Positions 49,328 through 59,407 of a DNA stretch of 64,000 nucleotides are shown piece after piece. The DNA is taken from NCBI GenBank assembly GCA_020809705.1, contig CP085833.1:2418001-2482000 (forward strand). The letters run 5' to 3'. The translations under genes and the position numbers were made by a program. The notes under the pieces are model-generated. The model was given only the letters and a program-made list of their open reading frames with translations, had not been told where the DNA came from and ran no database searches. Each line of letters starts with the position of its first letter. Within the stretch, counting starts at the first letter, position 1. The stretch comes from Calonectria ilicicola (lineage: Eukaryota; Ascomycota; Sordariomycetes; Hypocreales; Nectriaceae).

Positions 49328-50999
49328 ATGCCTCATTTTAACGACCCAGAAGCCATGTCATCACCAGCCCCCGTTAAGGACGAACCCGTGGAGGACACTG
49401 GCATCACCAGCCAGGCTGCTCTAGCCGATGTGGACATGGCCGAGACGGAAGACAGCAAGCAGGACATTAAGAAGCTCGAGGACTTGTTTGATGACGTCGA
49501 TTCAGACGATGAGTTCCCTAGCACGGCACCTGTTCAGCCTAGCTCACAGGTTGCACCCCCCGATATCCCAACGTGAGCCAACTTGGATACTTCAATCAAT
49601 GCCCTACCAACAATACGCTAACCCGGAGAGCAGTGATGTCACAGCCCTGAATGCTTCTGATCCTGAGGTTATGCGCAGTTTTTATCAGCGTTTGTTTCCT
49701 TGGCGTTTTCTTTTCCAGTGGCTCAATCACAGCCCTACTCCAACGAACGACTTTGCCAATCGAGAATTCGCCTTCACACTTCCAAATGATGCCTACCTTC
49801 GATATCAATCTTTCACAACAGCTGATCTGTATGTACCCGAAAGTATATGGTTTATTATTAGCCCCGAATCACCTCGCTCACACCCTACAGTCTACGCAAA
49901 GACGTCCTCCGTTTGATGCCGAGTCGTTTCGAAATTGGTCCCGTCTACTCTATCAATCCCCGTGACAGGAAAACTGTCAAGAAGATCAAACCCCTTTCCA
50001 AAGAGCTCTGTTTCGATATCGATTTGACAGATTATGACGATGTTCGAACATGTTGTGATAAAGCCAACATTTGTAACAAATGTTGGCAGTTTATGACTAT
50101 GGCAATCAAGGTTGTCGACGCCTGTCTTCGAGACGACTTCGGCTTCAAACACATTATGTGGGTATACTCTGGTCGAAGAGGTGCTCACGCATGGGTGTGT
50201 GATAAGAAGGTGCGAAGCATGGACGATCAGAAGAGGCGATCAATTGCTGGCTATCTCGAGGTCGTCAAGGGAGGCGGCCAGAGTGGCAAAAAGGTCAACT
50301 TAAGGAGGCCCTTACACCCCCATCTTGTGTAAGTGGTCAAGACGGAGTTTTGTGTCTTGAATGGTATCACTAACTCTATGCAGACGAAGTCTAGAAATCC
50401 TCAAGACTCATTTCCAAGAGGATGTTCTTGAGGCTCAGGACCCATGGGCTAGCCCCGAGCAATCAGAGAAGCTATTGCAACTTCTGCCCGACCGCAACCT
50501 CAATGAGTCCTTGCGTAAGAAATGGGACGCTGCCCCAGGACGAGCCTCTACTTCCAAATGGGCTGATATTGATGCCATGGCCAAGACAGGTGCCAGTAAA
50601 CACCTTGATGCTAGGGCTCTCCTCGAAGCCAAACAGGACATCGTTTTGGAGTACACCTACCCAAGACTTGATATCGAAGTCAGTAAGAAGCTGAACCATT
50701 TGCTCAAGAGTCCCTTCGTCGTGCATCCCGGCACAGGCAGAGTGTGTGTGCCTATCAACACTAAGAAACTTGAGGAGTTCGACCCTCTCGAGGTTCCAAC
50801 CGTGCAGTCACTCCTCGCTGAGATTGATGCCTGGAAACAAGAAGAGGGAAGCGAAGACACAAAGAGCACTGCCGACTGGGAGAAGACGAGTTTGAAGTCG
50901 TACATTGACCAGTTTAGACACTTTGTCAATGGCTTGATGAAGGATGAGCGGGATGTCAAGGTCAAGAGGGAGAGAGAGGAGGATTCAATGGACTTTTAA
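49328..50999 (+). CDS. PRI1: DNA primase small (catalytic) subunit
   Basis: Four exons (49328-49572, 49634-49828, 49891-50328 and 50384-50999) give 497 aa. After an acidic N-terminal extension the primase core begins near residue 90 (PEVMRSFYQRLFPW). The catalytic aspartates are Asp189 and Asp191 in CFDIDLTDYDDV, with a third acidic site in EEFDPLEV. The zinc motif is TCCDKANICNKC (200-211). YSGRRGAHAWV is the conserved nucleotide-binding strand. With the large subunit and DNA polymerase alpha it makes the RNA primers for replication. Exon 2 can start at 49631 or 49634 (tandem AGCAG acceptor). It converges with TRM10, with only 122 bp between stops. Confidence 0.95.
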
Positions 51000-51121
51000 A
51001 GATGTAATGAACGGTTTAGCGTAATGAAACTGTACGTAGACGTATATCTGGGAGCAATGGCTGGGCGCATATGGCAAAATGAGTCACGGTTTTATTAATT
51101 TGCAGTTGCCTCGCCTTCATT

Positions 51122-52306
51122 TTACGATGTTTTATCTTCTCCGCCTGCTTGTTGGACATTCTCGTCATTTGAAATGCCCTCTTCTCCATCGTCCTCTTGG
51201 GCATCCTCATCGGCTTCTGCCTCCTCAGCCCCCTCAGCGTCGTCCTCGGCATCTTCCTCAGCGTCGCCGTCCTGCTTCCGTAGTTGACCCCCCTTTCGCT
51301 TGGGGATAACACTCAAGAAAGCTTCGCCCCAGTCCTCGAACTCAAGCCACTTAAGCATAATCTCAACGACGTGGTTGGTCGCAAGAACCTGCCGGCTTTG
51401 CATCACCATGTACTGGCCGATAGGTAGTCGGGCTGTTCGAATACCACGTTCTCGCGCGCGCTTGTAACAGATGCCCTTTTCACGGTTCTTGTCTACTAAT
51501 CCACCAATGATGTAGCTCGTGTTGGGCTCCAAACGATCTAGAGTGTAGGGAGAGTCGGATGTCAGGTAGACAATGTCCTTGTACTCCTCCCTAGGTTCAG
51601 GTTCTGGGTCCGGCAGGGGCAGAGGGTCCTTCTCATCACGAGTCCAGGGAACCTTTTCGTCAACACTTCTCTGGAGAGCCTCAGTCATCTTATCTTCGCC
51701 AGCCTGCATCTTTTCTCGCGCATGCTCCGCACACTTAATGAAGTCCCCCTCGAGGAACTCAACTCCCCTCCAATTTTTGTGCTTATCCCCGAGGACGTCC
51801 CGAAATCGCTCAGCCAGTTTTCCATTCCAATTGGAAACATACAGATGTGTGCGGTATTTGGCTGTCTTGTTCTCCGAGTATGAGCGGGTGATCTGGCTAC
51901 CTAAGGAGATGAGCTCCTTGTTGAGCATGAATTGCTCAAAGTCACAGTCGAAGATGAGGGTGACAGGAACGGGGATAGGCGGAAATTTGACCGGGATGAG
52001 AGCTTGGGGGTCAATGCCTTGGGCGATGAGGGCTGCTTTTTCCTCTCGCTTACGAAGTCTGCTAGCCTGGCGCTTCTCCTTGCGCATCTTGCGGCGTGTT
52101 TCTTTGCTATCTTCCCATTCTTGCTGTTTTCTCATGCGCTTTAGGGCTTTTTTGGACAGCGGTGGCTGAGAGGCATTTGCAGGAACTGTAACGTTCGGCT
52201 TGCTGGGCTGAGCTTCTGAAGGAATATTCTCTGATTCCTGAGTGACAGATGTGACTCCTTCCATTGGAGTTGATTCAGGGACCCTTTCAGGTTCAATGGA
52301 AGCCAT
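51122..52306 (-). CDS. TRM10: tRNA (guanine-N1)-methyltransferase, position 9
   Basis: The single exon encodes 394 aa. A basic, Lys/Arg-rich N-terminus (about 52-90) would bind tRNA. The SPOUT methyltransferase domain spans about 115-345: VTLIFDCDFEQFM, THLYVSNWNG, VYLTSDSP, then YIIGGLVDKNREKG with the conserved Asp272, TARLPIGQYM and NHVVEIMLKWLEFEDW. A Pro/Glu-rich insertion (about 200-242) interrupts the domain, and the last ~45 residues are highly acidic. The enzyme methylates N1 of G9 in tRNAs, in nucleus or cytoplasm. Its start faces the complex I subunit gene across a shared 592-bp spacer. Confidence 0.95.
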   Translation of the reverse strand: MASIEPERVPESTPMEGVTSVTQESENIPSEAQPSKPNVTVPANASQPPLSKKALKRMRKQQEWEDSKETRRKMRKEKRQASRLRKREEKAALIAQGIDPQALIPVKFPPIPVPVTLIFDCDFEQFMLNKELISLGSQITRSYSENKTAKYRTHLYVSNWNGKLAERFRDVLGDKHKNWRGVEFLEGDFIKCAEHAREKMQAGEDKMTEALQRSVDEKVPWTRDEKDPLPLPDPEPEPREEYKDIVYLTSDSPYTLDRLEPNTSYIIGGLVDKNREKGICYKRARERGIRTARLPIGQYMVMQSRQVLATNHVVEIMLKWLEFEDWGEAFLSVIPKRKGGQLRKQDGDAEEDAEDDAEGAEEAEADEDAQEDDGEEGISNDENVQQAGGEDKTS

Positions 52307-52898
52307 TGTGAGGTTATTATGAGGGAAAGACCCTTCCGCACTTGTTTGAAGATGAGATATTGTGGCGATATTCCGCGATGGTCCCGGATAGATGTTGGAT
52401 GGTGAATGGCTTCTCAGTCCGTCAATGCCCTTGGCCGAGTGTGTTGACTAACACATGAGATATGGCTGCGGTCTAGGGACAACAATGAATTCGTTCAGAA
52501 GCCCCCCTCTAGGAAAAATGAGCAGAACGTGTTGGAGAGTGTGAAATATGCGACCTCCAGTTAGCCCTTTAGGTCCGGTCCCGTTGCTGACAGAGGGCCA
52601 ATGAACATATAGAAATCTGACCAGGCATTTCACAATCAACTTTTGCAGGCGAGCACTTGGTGTTTTTCTTGTTAGCGGATTCCGAAGTGGGGCTCTCCAG
52701 TGGCAGGTACGTACCACCACCATCACTCAAACTTTTAAAAATTCACTCGGGTGTTACAAGCCAATAAGGGCGAGGCAATTGGATGACCACGTATCACGTG
52801 TTTTGGTGGAGGCTCTCCCTCAATCCTCCGGAGCCAGAGCTTTGGCTTCAACCTCAGGATCCCAAGAACTAAGCAGCTCGTCCTCACCCGCCGACGCC
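52307..52898. promoter_or_regulatory. Shared divergent promoter region, TRM10 / complex I subunit
   Basis: This 592-bp spacer lies between two divergently transcribed housekeeping genes. No further gene is seen. An in-frame ATG at 52779 could extend the complex I subunit by 40 Ser-rich residues, but this part looks like leader. Confidence 0.5.
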
Positions 52899-53698
52899 AT
52901 GGAACGAAGCCACGCTGCCCCGAGCCACGAGGCTCACCACGAGGGTGACGATGTCTACAAGCCTTACGACACCCTCAACGACTCCGCCAAGGCCGGTATG
53001 GTCGGTGGTGCCAGCGGTCTCTTCCTTGCATCCGTCCGAAATGCTCTGGCCAAGCGCAACATTGGCGCTCTCAGCGTCTTCACACGCGGTGGTCCCATCA
53101 TTGGCCTTGCCAGTACGCTACAGAACTCGATTGTGTCAATTGAGACATCCTGATGCTAATTGGTGTGTTTAGCCGCCGCTCCCGCTACCTACGTTTTCTT
53201 CTCGCGAAGCTTCATGAACCTCCGCGAAAAGGACGATGCCTGGGGTGCTGCTTTCGGTGGTTTCATGATGGGTGCTGTTCTTGGCATGCCCAGTACGTTG
53301 CATTGGTTCAATAATTCTAAGTCGACGTGAGCCTAACCTCGGAGTAGCGAAGCGAATGCCCGTCGTGGCCGGCCTTGGTGCTGGTATTGCCGTCTTCCAG
53401 GGCATGTTCTACTACCTCGGTAACCGATACGATACTTTCAAGAAGGAGGAGGATGAGTTCGCGCGCAAGGAGACTATCAGAAGGACAACCCGTCTGCCGG
53501 TTGAGCAGACCGTCTCCGAGATTGGTGAAGGTCGAGGTAAGTCGCGCACATGGCCATCACCCCACGCGATCCAAGATATCTAATTTCCCCACAGGAATCC
53601 GACCCCCCGGATACGAGGAGCGCCGTGCCGAGAGGCTCAAGGAGAAGTATGGGTTTGAGATCAGCCCTGTCAAGGCCACAATTGAGGGTAGCCAATAA
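52899..53698 (+). CDS. NADH:ubiquinone oxidoreductase 21-kDa-type subunit (NDUFA11/B14.7-like)
   Basis: Four exons (52899-53112, 53173-53292, 53348-53536 and 53595-53698) join in frame to 208 aa. The Gly/Ala-rich helices (SAKAGMVGGASGLFLASVRNAL, GGPIIGLATAAPATYVFF, AAFGGFMMGAVLGM, VVAGLGAGIAVFQGMFYYLG) follow the Tim17-like four-helix plan of the NDUFA11/B14.7 accessory subunit, which Neurospora has as a 21.3-kDa protein. A hydrophilic C-terminus follows. It would sit in the membrane arm of mitochondrial complex I. Introns are 55-60 bp. The stop is 165 bp before the first donor site of the snoRNA-bearing introns, so those introns may belong to its 3' UTR. Confidence 0.88.
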
Positions 53699-53915
53699 GC
53701 AGCATAAGCTGCAGATGAATGGGGATAAAGTTATTGTACATAACTCTTCTGGGCGGGGAAGAGCTGCTACACTAGACAATTGGAGTTTTGTTTGTTTCCA
53801 CATGAGGCTCTTGAACCAACTTGTGCCAGCTTGTCTTGGACAGGTTGATGAGCTGCTGAAAAGGTATGTCACACTCTCTTTTTGCTTTTCTTATATCATC
53901 CTCACAACCTCCTTC

Positions 53916-53994
53916 ATTCAATGATGATATACCGAGTCAGAGGCTGTTTATGATTGTAATGATTCCAACACTCACCAATCTACATCCTGAGAAT
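53916..53994 (+). ncRNA. Box C/D snoRNA-like element, copy 1
   Basis: C box ATGATGA is at 53921-53927 and D box CTGA at 53987-53990. A perfect 4-bp terminal stem is formed by ATTC (53916-53919) and GAAT (53991-53994). An internal ATGATT plus upstream CTGT can serve as C'/D'. It lies in the middle of intron A. Compared with the other copies it lacks two bases in the guide next to box D. Confidence 0.7.
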
Positions 53995-54170
53995 ATCCTT
54001 TATCCCTTCAATTTGTTACTGGTTCTAGATTGAAGCAATTGTTTCTAACCAAATTTAGTGTATCCTTTTTTAGTCTCTTGCTTGATTACAAAGATTCCAA
54101 CCTTCTTCAGTGAATCGGTACGTATTTTTGTTTCTTTTATTCGCCCTCAATTGCTCCTCCCGCAGTACCC

Positions 54171-54251
54171 GTTCTATGATGATACATCGAGTCAGAGGCT
54201 GTTTATGATTGTAATGATTCCAACGCTCACCAATATCTACATCCTGAGAAT
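54171..54251 (+). ncRNA. Box C/D snoRNA-like element, copy 2
   Basis: C box ATGATGA is at 54176-54182 and D box CTGA at 54244-54247. The terminal stem is GTTC/GAAT with one G-U pair. The stretch before box D, CTCACCAATATCTACATC, is the candidate guide. It is inside intron B, about 50 nt after the donor and 55 nt before the branch site, the usual placement for intron-processed snoRNAs. Confidence 0.72.
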
Positions 54252-54483
54252 ATTCTTTGCTCCTTCAATTTGTTGCTGGTTTTTTATTGGAGCAATTGTT
54301 TCTAACTGATCTTAGTGTGCTCTTTTTTAGTCTCGTGTTTGATTATTAAGATCCTACCTTGCCTTACCACAAGAGAAACCGCGAATCCCGCGGCATGAAG
54401 ACATCGTGCGGTGGTGTTGTGTTCAATGAATTGGTATGTATATTTTTATTTATTTATACATCATTGCTCTCTCCGCAACACCC

Positions 54484-54564
54484 GTTCTATGATGATATAC
54501 CGAGTCAGAGGCTGTTTATGATCTTAATGATTCCAACGCTCACCAATATCTACATCCTGAGATC
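54484..54564 (+). ncRNA. Box C/D snoRNA-like element, copy 3
   Basis: C box ATGATGA is at 54489-54495 and D box CTGA at 54557-54560. The guide before box D is identical to copy 2. The terminal stem is weaker because the 3' flank has changed to GATC. It is inside intron C, 50 nt after its donor. Confidence 0.65.
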
Positions 54565-54611
54565 ATTTCTTTTTCTCTCTCTATTTGTTTGGCACATACT
54601 TTATTACGCAG

Positions 54612-55247
54612 AGGCTGACTTGACTGGAAACAAAAGTAGAAATCAATCAAACCTACAATGCCCTATCTGGTTCCTTGCACACTTTGATTTGTCATCGCTC
54701 CCCTTTCTCAAGCTTCCGTGCTGCTGTGGGCATTGCTATGTCGGGCCTCATTTGTCCCTCTAACCCATATCCCTGTCATCAATTGTGGCTTATGAGCTAT
54801 ATGACTACGTACTGTGTGCCACGTCAACCTGTAATATACGCCAATATTTCGGCTACCGTGGTGAATCCTCTTTAGACCCCGACTCACAAGTCCGAAGCAA
54901 GAGAAGGGGCCTGCTCATGTGTATTGCAAGAGCATTTAATGGACAGTCCTCTTTATATAGCTAAGTAGTAGGTGGTGCAATTCATGAAGGAGCGTCATTT
55001 TTTTTTTTTTACTTTTTGAAGTTCTATTTAATCATGTCTATCAATGTCATTGCATGCATGGTATCTACATTTCGGACCCCAAATTATCCGAGTGCGACAA
55101 AATTCCGAATCAAGCTGATGTGCTGGTAAGCTGACTACCTACTGACTTGAGGTATTTCCAATCCATATTAACATTTTCCCATTGCGTGGTGCATTAATCC
55201 GATGTCCCCGACCCTCTCTCCTACTCTCAGTGATACTTGGGCTCCCT
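54612..55247. other. Spacer between snoRNA host and MCT-like transporter
   Basis: It holds the 3' end of the host transcript and the 3' flank of the minus-strand transporter gene. A T run lies near 55000. No further C/D element or gene is seen. Confidence 0.5.
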
Positions 55248-56957
55248 TTAAATCTTTGCCCACTTAAATCCGACCTGAAGATAACGAGCCACCAAAAGGG
55301 TAATAGCTCCAGCCATCATAGTACTACCACAGAATAACTGGAGGCCGAGGTAGCTGCCATCCTGCGCCTTCACGATGGCGCCGCCGATGGGGCTACCAGT
55401 GAGAGCACCGAAGGCCTGGCAGGCAAATGCAGTGCCAATGCGAGTACCAATCTGATGAATTTCGGAAATCTGGGCAATGAGTGTAGGGGCCAAGCTAACG
55501 TAACCACCAGAAGCAAAACCAAAGATGATGGCAAACACGAGAATACCAGCAGTGTCTTTGACGGGGATCCAAATGACCAGAGTAAAGAAGGCTGAAAGGA
55601 ACGTGATGGCGATCATGATATTGTACCGGCCCCACTTGTCGGCAGCGATACTAGGAAGAACACGACCAGCAATGCTGAGATAGGGTTAGCTACTGACTAT
55701 ATACCATTTTTGTAAAGGGATGACTTACCTCACAGCGTTGAGAATAGGTAGCAGGTAAGGCACAAGCTTGTCCGAGACACCAGCCGACTGTGCTTGCAAA
55801 ATGACATAGTTGAAAGGTAGGAACATTCCCCACATGAAGAAGAAGAAACCGCAGCTTGTGACGAGCATGCGAATATCTTTAAGGTGGATGAAATACTCCT
55901 TCAAGACAATTGGCTTGGGCTTGGGAGGGATTCTGGATTTGACAGTGAAGCAAGCGATGGTGAGCAGGTACAGGAACATGAAGGCCATGGTGCGCATCAT
56001 CCAGGGGAAACCGATCAGCGTGATGAGGTGGTCCATCATGATTGGGAGAACAACACCGCCGAGCGATGAGCCCGAGACCATGATGCCAAAAGCCGCGGCG
56101 CGGCGCTTCATGAACCAGGTGGCGAGGCACGACATGCAGGCGCTGAAGACAGCACTGGAGCCAGCCGAAGCAACCAAGGACTGCGCCAGGAGGAACTGGT
56201 AGTATTCTGTACACAACGACACCATCATGAGACCGAAAACGTAGGTAACGGTACCACCGAACAGAAGCCAATGAGGGCCATAGTTGTCAAAGAGACGACC
56301 CCACTAGAAGCATGCAAAGTTAGTAATGTTGTTGAGCGAGGGCGAGAAGCATCGCAGGGATAGGAAGCTTACAATTGAACTAGAGAAGATCATTACAAAC
56401 ACCTGGAAAGACAAGATCCAGCTCACGGAAGATTCATCGTACTGCTTTAGTGGCACTGATACATAATATTCCGTGAATACACCAATGCAGTTGATCAGAC
56501 CGAAGGTACAGAACATGGCACACCAGCCACCGAAGACAACAAGCCATGCCTCTGAGCCACCATCAGGGAAGTCCTCAGGAGCCATGCCCGGGGGCGGGCC
56601 GCCTGGGCTGGGCTCTTTGGTAGCCGGCCCGTTGTGTTCCGGATCAGGCCCCGGGGCAATTTTGGGCTCTGGATAGAAGTTTGCGCCTCTGTCTTGGTTC
56701 TGGAAGTGATTGCGATACATTGGCTTGTGGAGCGATGTCGAGGTGCCAGCCTTGGCGGGGTCCAAGGAGTGAAGCGGAACGCCATTGTATTCGTTGACCG
56801 TCACAGAGGACGAGGTGTGGTCGTTGAATACATGAAGCGGGATCTCGTTGTATTCGTTGTTGAGCGTCACAGGTGACGGGGCGTTATCGTTCATCGTCAC
56901 ATAGGACGATATGCGCTCGTTGACCGTCGTAGACGATGCGTTAGGAGAGAAGGCCAT
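55248..56957 (-). CDS. MFS transporter, monocarboxylate transporter-like
   Basis: Three exons (56957-56373, 56303-55729 and 55674-55248) give 528 aa; introns are 69 and 54 bp. A long hydrophilic N-terminus (about 130 residues) holds near-repeats of VT-N-EYN-(I/V)PLH. The MFS core starts with [29 protein letters not shown], followed by [19 protein letters not shown], the [21 protein letters not shown] segment and [16 protein letters not shown], all typical of fungal MCH/MCT-like proteins. In yeast, relatives carry riboflavin or unknown monocarboxylates, so the substrate is open. The ATG at 56957 is preferred over 57155 because the added residues are not family-like. Confidence 0.88.
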
Positions 56958-59407
56958 TTTTCTCTCTTCTCGATAGCTATGTCTTAATTCTCTCGGCGAT
57001 TTATAGGGCTCTTCCTTGGTCTTATAGGAAAGCTGAGTGGGCTGGGGATGAAGGCCAACAGCATTGGGGGGGCCTGGGCCGGATGCATTATGTACGTCGA
57101 AGCAGTGCTGGGTCATTCGAGCGTGGCGCGGGTGCGATGGACACAAGAGAGACAACGAGGATAATTTTAGAAGAAATGCACACGGTAAGCAGCTCTATTC
57201 CTTCAGCTATTCTCAGCCAGGATAATCTGGGAGGCAGGGCAAGTTTAGAATGACTTGATGACGAAATACCGAGCTCTTGGCGAAGAGGAGGCCCGAGATA
57301 TTTATGAAATGGCACCCCAGCTGTCAGATTTCGGTCCCCGACGCTCAACGCTCACGATGCCCCGGCCCTGCACCAGGCCAATTAAAGAAACGGCACAAAA
57401 CGCAGCACAAGCCTAAGGGCCCGCAGCGGCCGGCATTCACTACGGTTGGCCCAGCTCATAAGAGAACGCCCCCGGGGGGGTGGTGCGTAGGCGATTTGCA
57501 TCGTGCAGTCCACCCTCGGGTTGGCACCGCACTTGCTGGAGCCAGCTATCAATCAATCATCCAGGCAGGAAAATAGGGTCCGGCTCCTTGCGTGTGACAG
57601 AAACGGTGAGTCAAGGCGCCGGATTAGGACTTATTGGGGTGTTGATAGTGAGGGATCGGGGTTTAGGTGACATTTTCCCACCTGCAAAGCCGAACCATGG
57701 AGAGAAATGCTCGGCGATGCAGGACTAGCTAGTTACTGGGCCGGGCAGAAACAGCAGATTTGTAATTCAGCACAGACGACGCCATTTCATCTCGTTTAAT
57801 CGCACGAGCGCGGGTGGTGAAGAGCCGCTGCTGCGAGGACTAGTCTTAGGAGAGCCTAGGAGCGGGTTCCCGCCTTGAGGCCGAGCTCGTCGCGGCGTAT
57901 TGATCATACTAATACATATACATACATGAATAGTTGCTGAGTATAGCTCTACACCGACAAGCATTTCGAGTGTCTTGTTTCAAAGCGAAAAGGTAAGAAA
58001 AGCAAAGACAACGGACGCACGGAACACACAGAGAGAGAGAGAGAGAAAAAAAAAATACCGTTTCGTCGCAGGTGCATTTGACATGCTCAACCACCAAGTT
58101 GTTATCAGCGACCACAAACAACAAGCATCATCCCCCCCACTCCACTACATATTATGCACATCTTCAACCATTAGGCTTCCCCAGGCCGAAAGCGAAAAAA
58201 CCAACGTAACGAGAGGTGCAGCAGGGCTCCCCGCACGCAGCCCGTCAGTCTCTTTCTTTGCCTATCTGAGGACCAATCTAACCGTGTCGGCTTCCCTGGA
58301 GTTAAGGAAAAAGACCGAGTCGCGAATCTGGGCTAAGCCCAGCCGGGGGGGGGGGAGTAGGGGAGGATCTGCGATCCACACACACACGCACCAGCGCATC
58401 AAATCCCGACAGGCGGGATGGGGTGGTCGGTGCAGGAAACCTCACGCAAACACCTGTTTTTGGCACCCGCTGTTGGTTTTCTTCCCTTGCTTCTGCTTAT
58501 GGCGTCGAACGGTGATGTGGCTCCACGTTCGGTCCCGAACTGATCCTTGATTTGGTTGATTGTATAAGCAAGAGCCGCCAAAAAAGTCTCAAGCTGTCCG
58601 GCTGTCGTGATGGAGTGTAAGCGGGACACCAGCGCTAGTCACTCACACAGGGCAGTAGTTGAAGCTGGTGGTGGTGGTAGTGGTTGTGCATGCTTCTAGT
58701 CCATCTGTACTACCACCCCAGCAGCGGACCAAACATTTCGCAATTCAGAGATGCAAATGCTCATGCAAAAGCTCGTTTGGATTTGCAGTCGAGTCACCGC
58801 TGTGTGCCGATCATGTGCATGAAGGGATCATCATGATTGTCCATTGTTCACCGCAACTCAATCGGGGACGGTAGCGGTCCAGCATCTAGTTTATTCATTC
58901 ATTTTATTCATGTACTCGTTGATTCATTCATTTTATTCATGTACTCGTTGATTCATTCATTCATCTCTCATGATGATCATAATCATCGTCATCTATCATC
59001 ATCAGTGGCCTCCCAGTCAGTCCATTCGTATTCATTACAGCTGGCCCATCAGCAACTGTCGACTCCCGTCACCGTTGTCGTCTCCATCTTTCAAGCACAG
59101 GCGGGTCCAAGCATAAAGTGTGGACATTCCACCATCAGCCCTGCCGCATGGAGCTTCTATAATTGTGGGATAGCCGATGCAACGCTCAACAGATGTGAGC
59201 TTGGGGGTGGCATGACTGTTGGTGGGGTACAGATGGAACACGATGCAAGCATCTCGTGGACAAAGTGGCTATTGTTACAGGAAGCTATTTCCCCTCTATG
59301 TTTTAATAATGATGGTGGCACACGGAGTAGGTATTCGATTAACCTGCTCACCCTCTCGGCACTTCGGCATTCCAACTCTCCGCGACCCTTTAAGAGTCTT
59401 TTTGAGT
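56958..59407. other. Intergenic region of about 2.4 kb
   Basis: It holds the promoter of the MCT-like transporter gene and the 3' flank of AIM24. It contains a GA repeat followed by an A run (about 58029-58056), a G run (about 58344-58354), a CA run (about 58377-58388) and a 29-bp minisatellite (58894-58961). No gene is supported. Confidence 0.55.
58894..58961 (+). repeat. 29-bp minisatellite, about 2.3 copies
   Basis: Two identical 29-bp units (58894-58922 and 58923-58951) contain TTCATTCATTTTATTCATG, followed by a 10-bp partial third unit and further ATTC repeats. Confidence 0.9.

Larger units (their letters stand above)
53699..54611 (+). ncRNA. Host transcript of three intronic snoRNAs (non-coding or 3' UTR)
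   Basis: The splice structure can be read directly. The donor GTATGT at 53864, branch site CTAAC at 54045 and acceptor TTTAG ending 54058 give intron A (195 nt). Exon B is 54059-54117. The donor GTACGT at 54118, CTAAC at 54302 and CTTAG ending 54315 give intron B (198 nt). Exon C is 54316-54433. The donor GTATGT at 54434 opens intron C, whose acceptor is uncertain (perhaps 54611). Exons B and C begin alike (TGTATCC/TGTGCTC then TTTTTTAGTCTC). No long frame crosses the exons. The upstream exon is either the 3' UTR of the complex I mRNA or part of a separate RNA. Confidence 0.6.

Noticed and set aside
51573..52169. 198-codon plus-strand frame opposite TRM10
   Set aside because: It is antisense to a conserved single-exon gene and Ser/Arg-rich, as expected for a shadow frame.
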